7,631 nt of DNA from CAYLSO01 sp964386525 (lineage in GTDB: Bacteria > Eisenbacteria > RBG-16-71-46 > DASYSL01), in the NCBI GenBank assembly GCA_964386525.1, contig CAYLSO010000080.1:1-7631 (forward strand), given 5' to 3'. The notes under the pieces are model-generated. The model did no database searches. It saw only the letters and a list, made by a program, of their open reading frames with translations, and was not told where the DNA came from. The position numbers were made by a program, and so were the translations under genes. Positions 7,128-7,631 of the stretch are shown piece by piece. Numbering within the stretch: the first letter of the stretch is position 1; each line of letters begins with the position of its first letter.

Positions 7128-7631
7128 GCGGGCCGCGGCCCCGGGCGCCGGCCCCGCCTCGGACCGCATCGCCGTCGTCGGCACCGCCGGCCACATCGAC
7201 CACGGCAAGACCGCGCTGGTTCGCCGCCTGACCGGCATCGACACCGACCGCCTGCCGGAGGAGAAGGCGCGCGGCATCTCCATCGACCTCGGCTTCGCCA
7301 ACCTGGTGACGCCCGCCGGGCGACGCGTCGGCATCGTCGACGTGCCCGGCCACGAGCGCTTCGTGCGCAACATGCTGGCCGGGGTCACCGGCATCGACCT
7401 CGTGCTGCTGGTCATCGCCGCCGACGAGGGGGTGATGCCGCAGACCCGCGAGCACTTCGCCATCGTGTCGCTGCTCGGCATCCCGCGCGGCATCGTCGTG
7501 CTCACCAAGTGCGACCTGGTGGCCGACGCCGAGTGGCTCGCCCTGGTCGAGCGCGAGGCGCGCGAGCTGACGCGCGGGTCGGCGCTGGAGGGCGCGCCGG
7601 TGGTGCGCTTCTCGGCGGTGACGGGGGCGGG
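7120..7631 (+). CDS. selB: SelB, selenocysteine-specific translation elongation factor (N-terminal part; cut off by window edge)
   Basis: SelB is the EF-Tu-like GTPase that carries selenocysteyl-tRNA to UGA codons marked by a SECIS hairpin in selenoprotein mRNAs. 170 codons of the G domain are visible, of a protein usually over 600 residues. After about 15 extra residues come strand IAVVGTAGHIDHGKT with G1 at 24-31, the SelB-typical TGIDTDRLPEEKARGISIDL (switch I, 38-57), G3 DVPGHE (74-79) and G4 TKCD (129-132). The combination LPEEKxRGISIDLGFA separates SelB from EF-Tu and IF2. The start is GTG at 7120-7122, overlapping the last 8 bases of murA in another frame; GGAG (7103-7106) lies 13 bases upstream, a long spacing. 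The overlap suggests translational coupling to murA. The C-terminal winged-helix domains that bind SECIS RNA lie beyond the edge. No selA, selC or selenoprotein gene appears in the window. Confidence 0.95.

Overview
The window is very GC-rich bacterial DNA with strong third-position G/C bias and GTG starts on several genes. It is densely coding and divides into two divergent gene blocks around one intergenic region of about 280 bp (4582-4859). Everything left of it reads on the minus strand and everything right of it on the plus strand. I see no mobile elements, CRISPR arrays, tRNAs or rRNAs. The gene content (type IV pilus retraction ATPase, MshEN-type GspE/PilB relative, hybrid sensor kinase, prmC-murA pair, SelB) fits a high-GC Gram-negative such as a deltaproteobacterium-like lineage. 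This is an inference from style and content; the phylum cannot be fixed from the window.

Left block (minus strand, transcribed right to left): a membrane-anchored GAF-containing hybrid histidine kinase (2590-4581); a GspE/PilB-family protein whose ATPase core has lost its Walker A lysine, catalytic glutamate, box histidines and zinc cysteines (972-2558); and an apparently intact PilT retraction ATPase (1-962, C-terminus beyond the window edge). The gaps are 31 and 9 bp, each downstream gene has its own Shine-Dalgarno sequence, and the PilT ribosome site overlaps the stop codon of the preceding gene. This looks like one operon that couples phosphorelay signalling, and possibly cyclic-di-GMP sensing through an MshEN domain, to pilus retraction.

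Right block (plus strand): prmC (release-factor glutamine methyltransferase, 4860-5756), murA (UDP-GlcNAc enolpyruvyl transferase, 5799-7127) and the 5' part of selB (selenocysteine-specific elongation factor, 7120 to the window end). murA and selB overlap by 8 bp. This is a housekeeping cluster covering translation termination, peptidoglycan precursor synthesis and selenocysteine insertion, and selB implies that the organism makes selenoproteins.

The most interesting item is the catalytically dead-looking GspE/PilB paralogue between a hybrid kinase and PilT. It retains an N-terminal MshEN-like domain with one well-conserved 24-residue ligand motif and may be a regulatory pseudo-ATPase of the type IV pilus machine.
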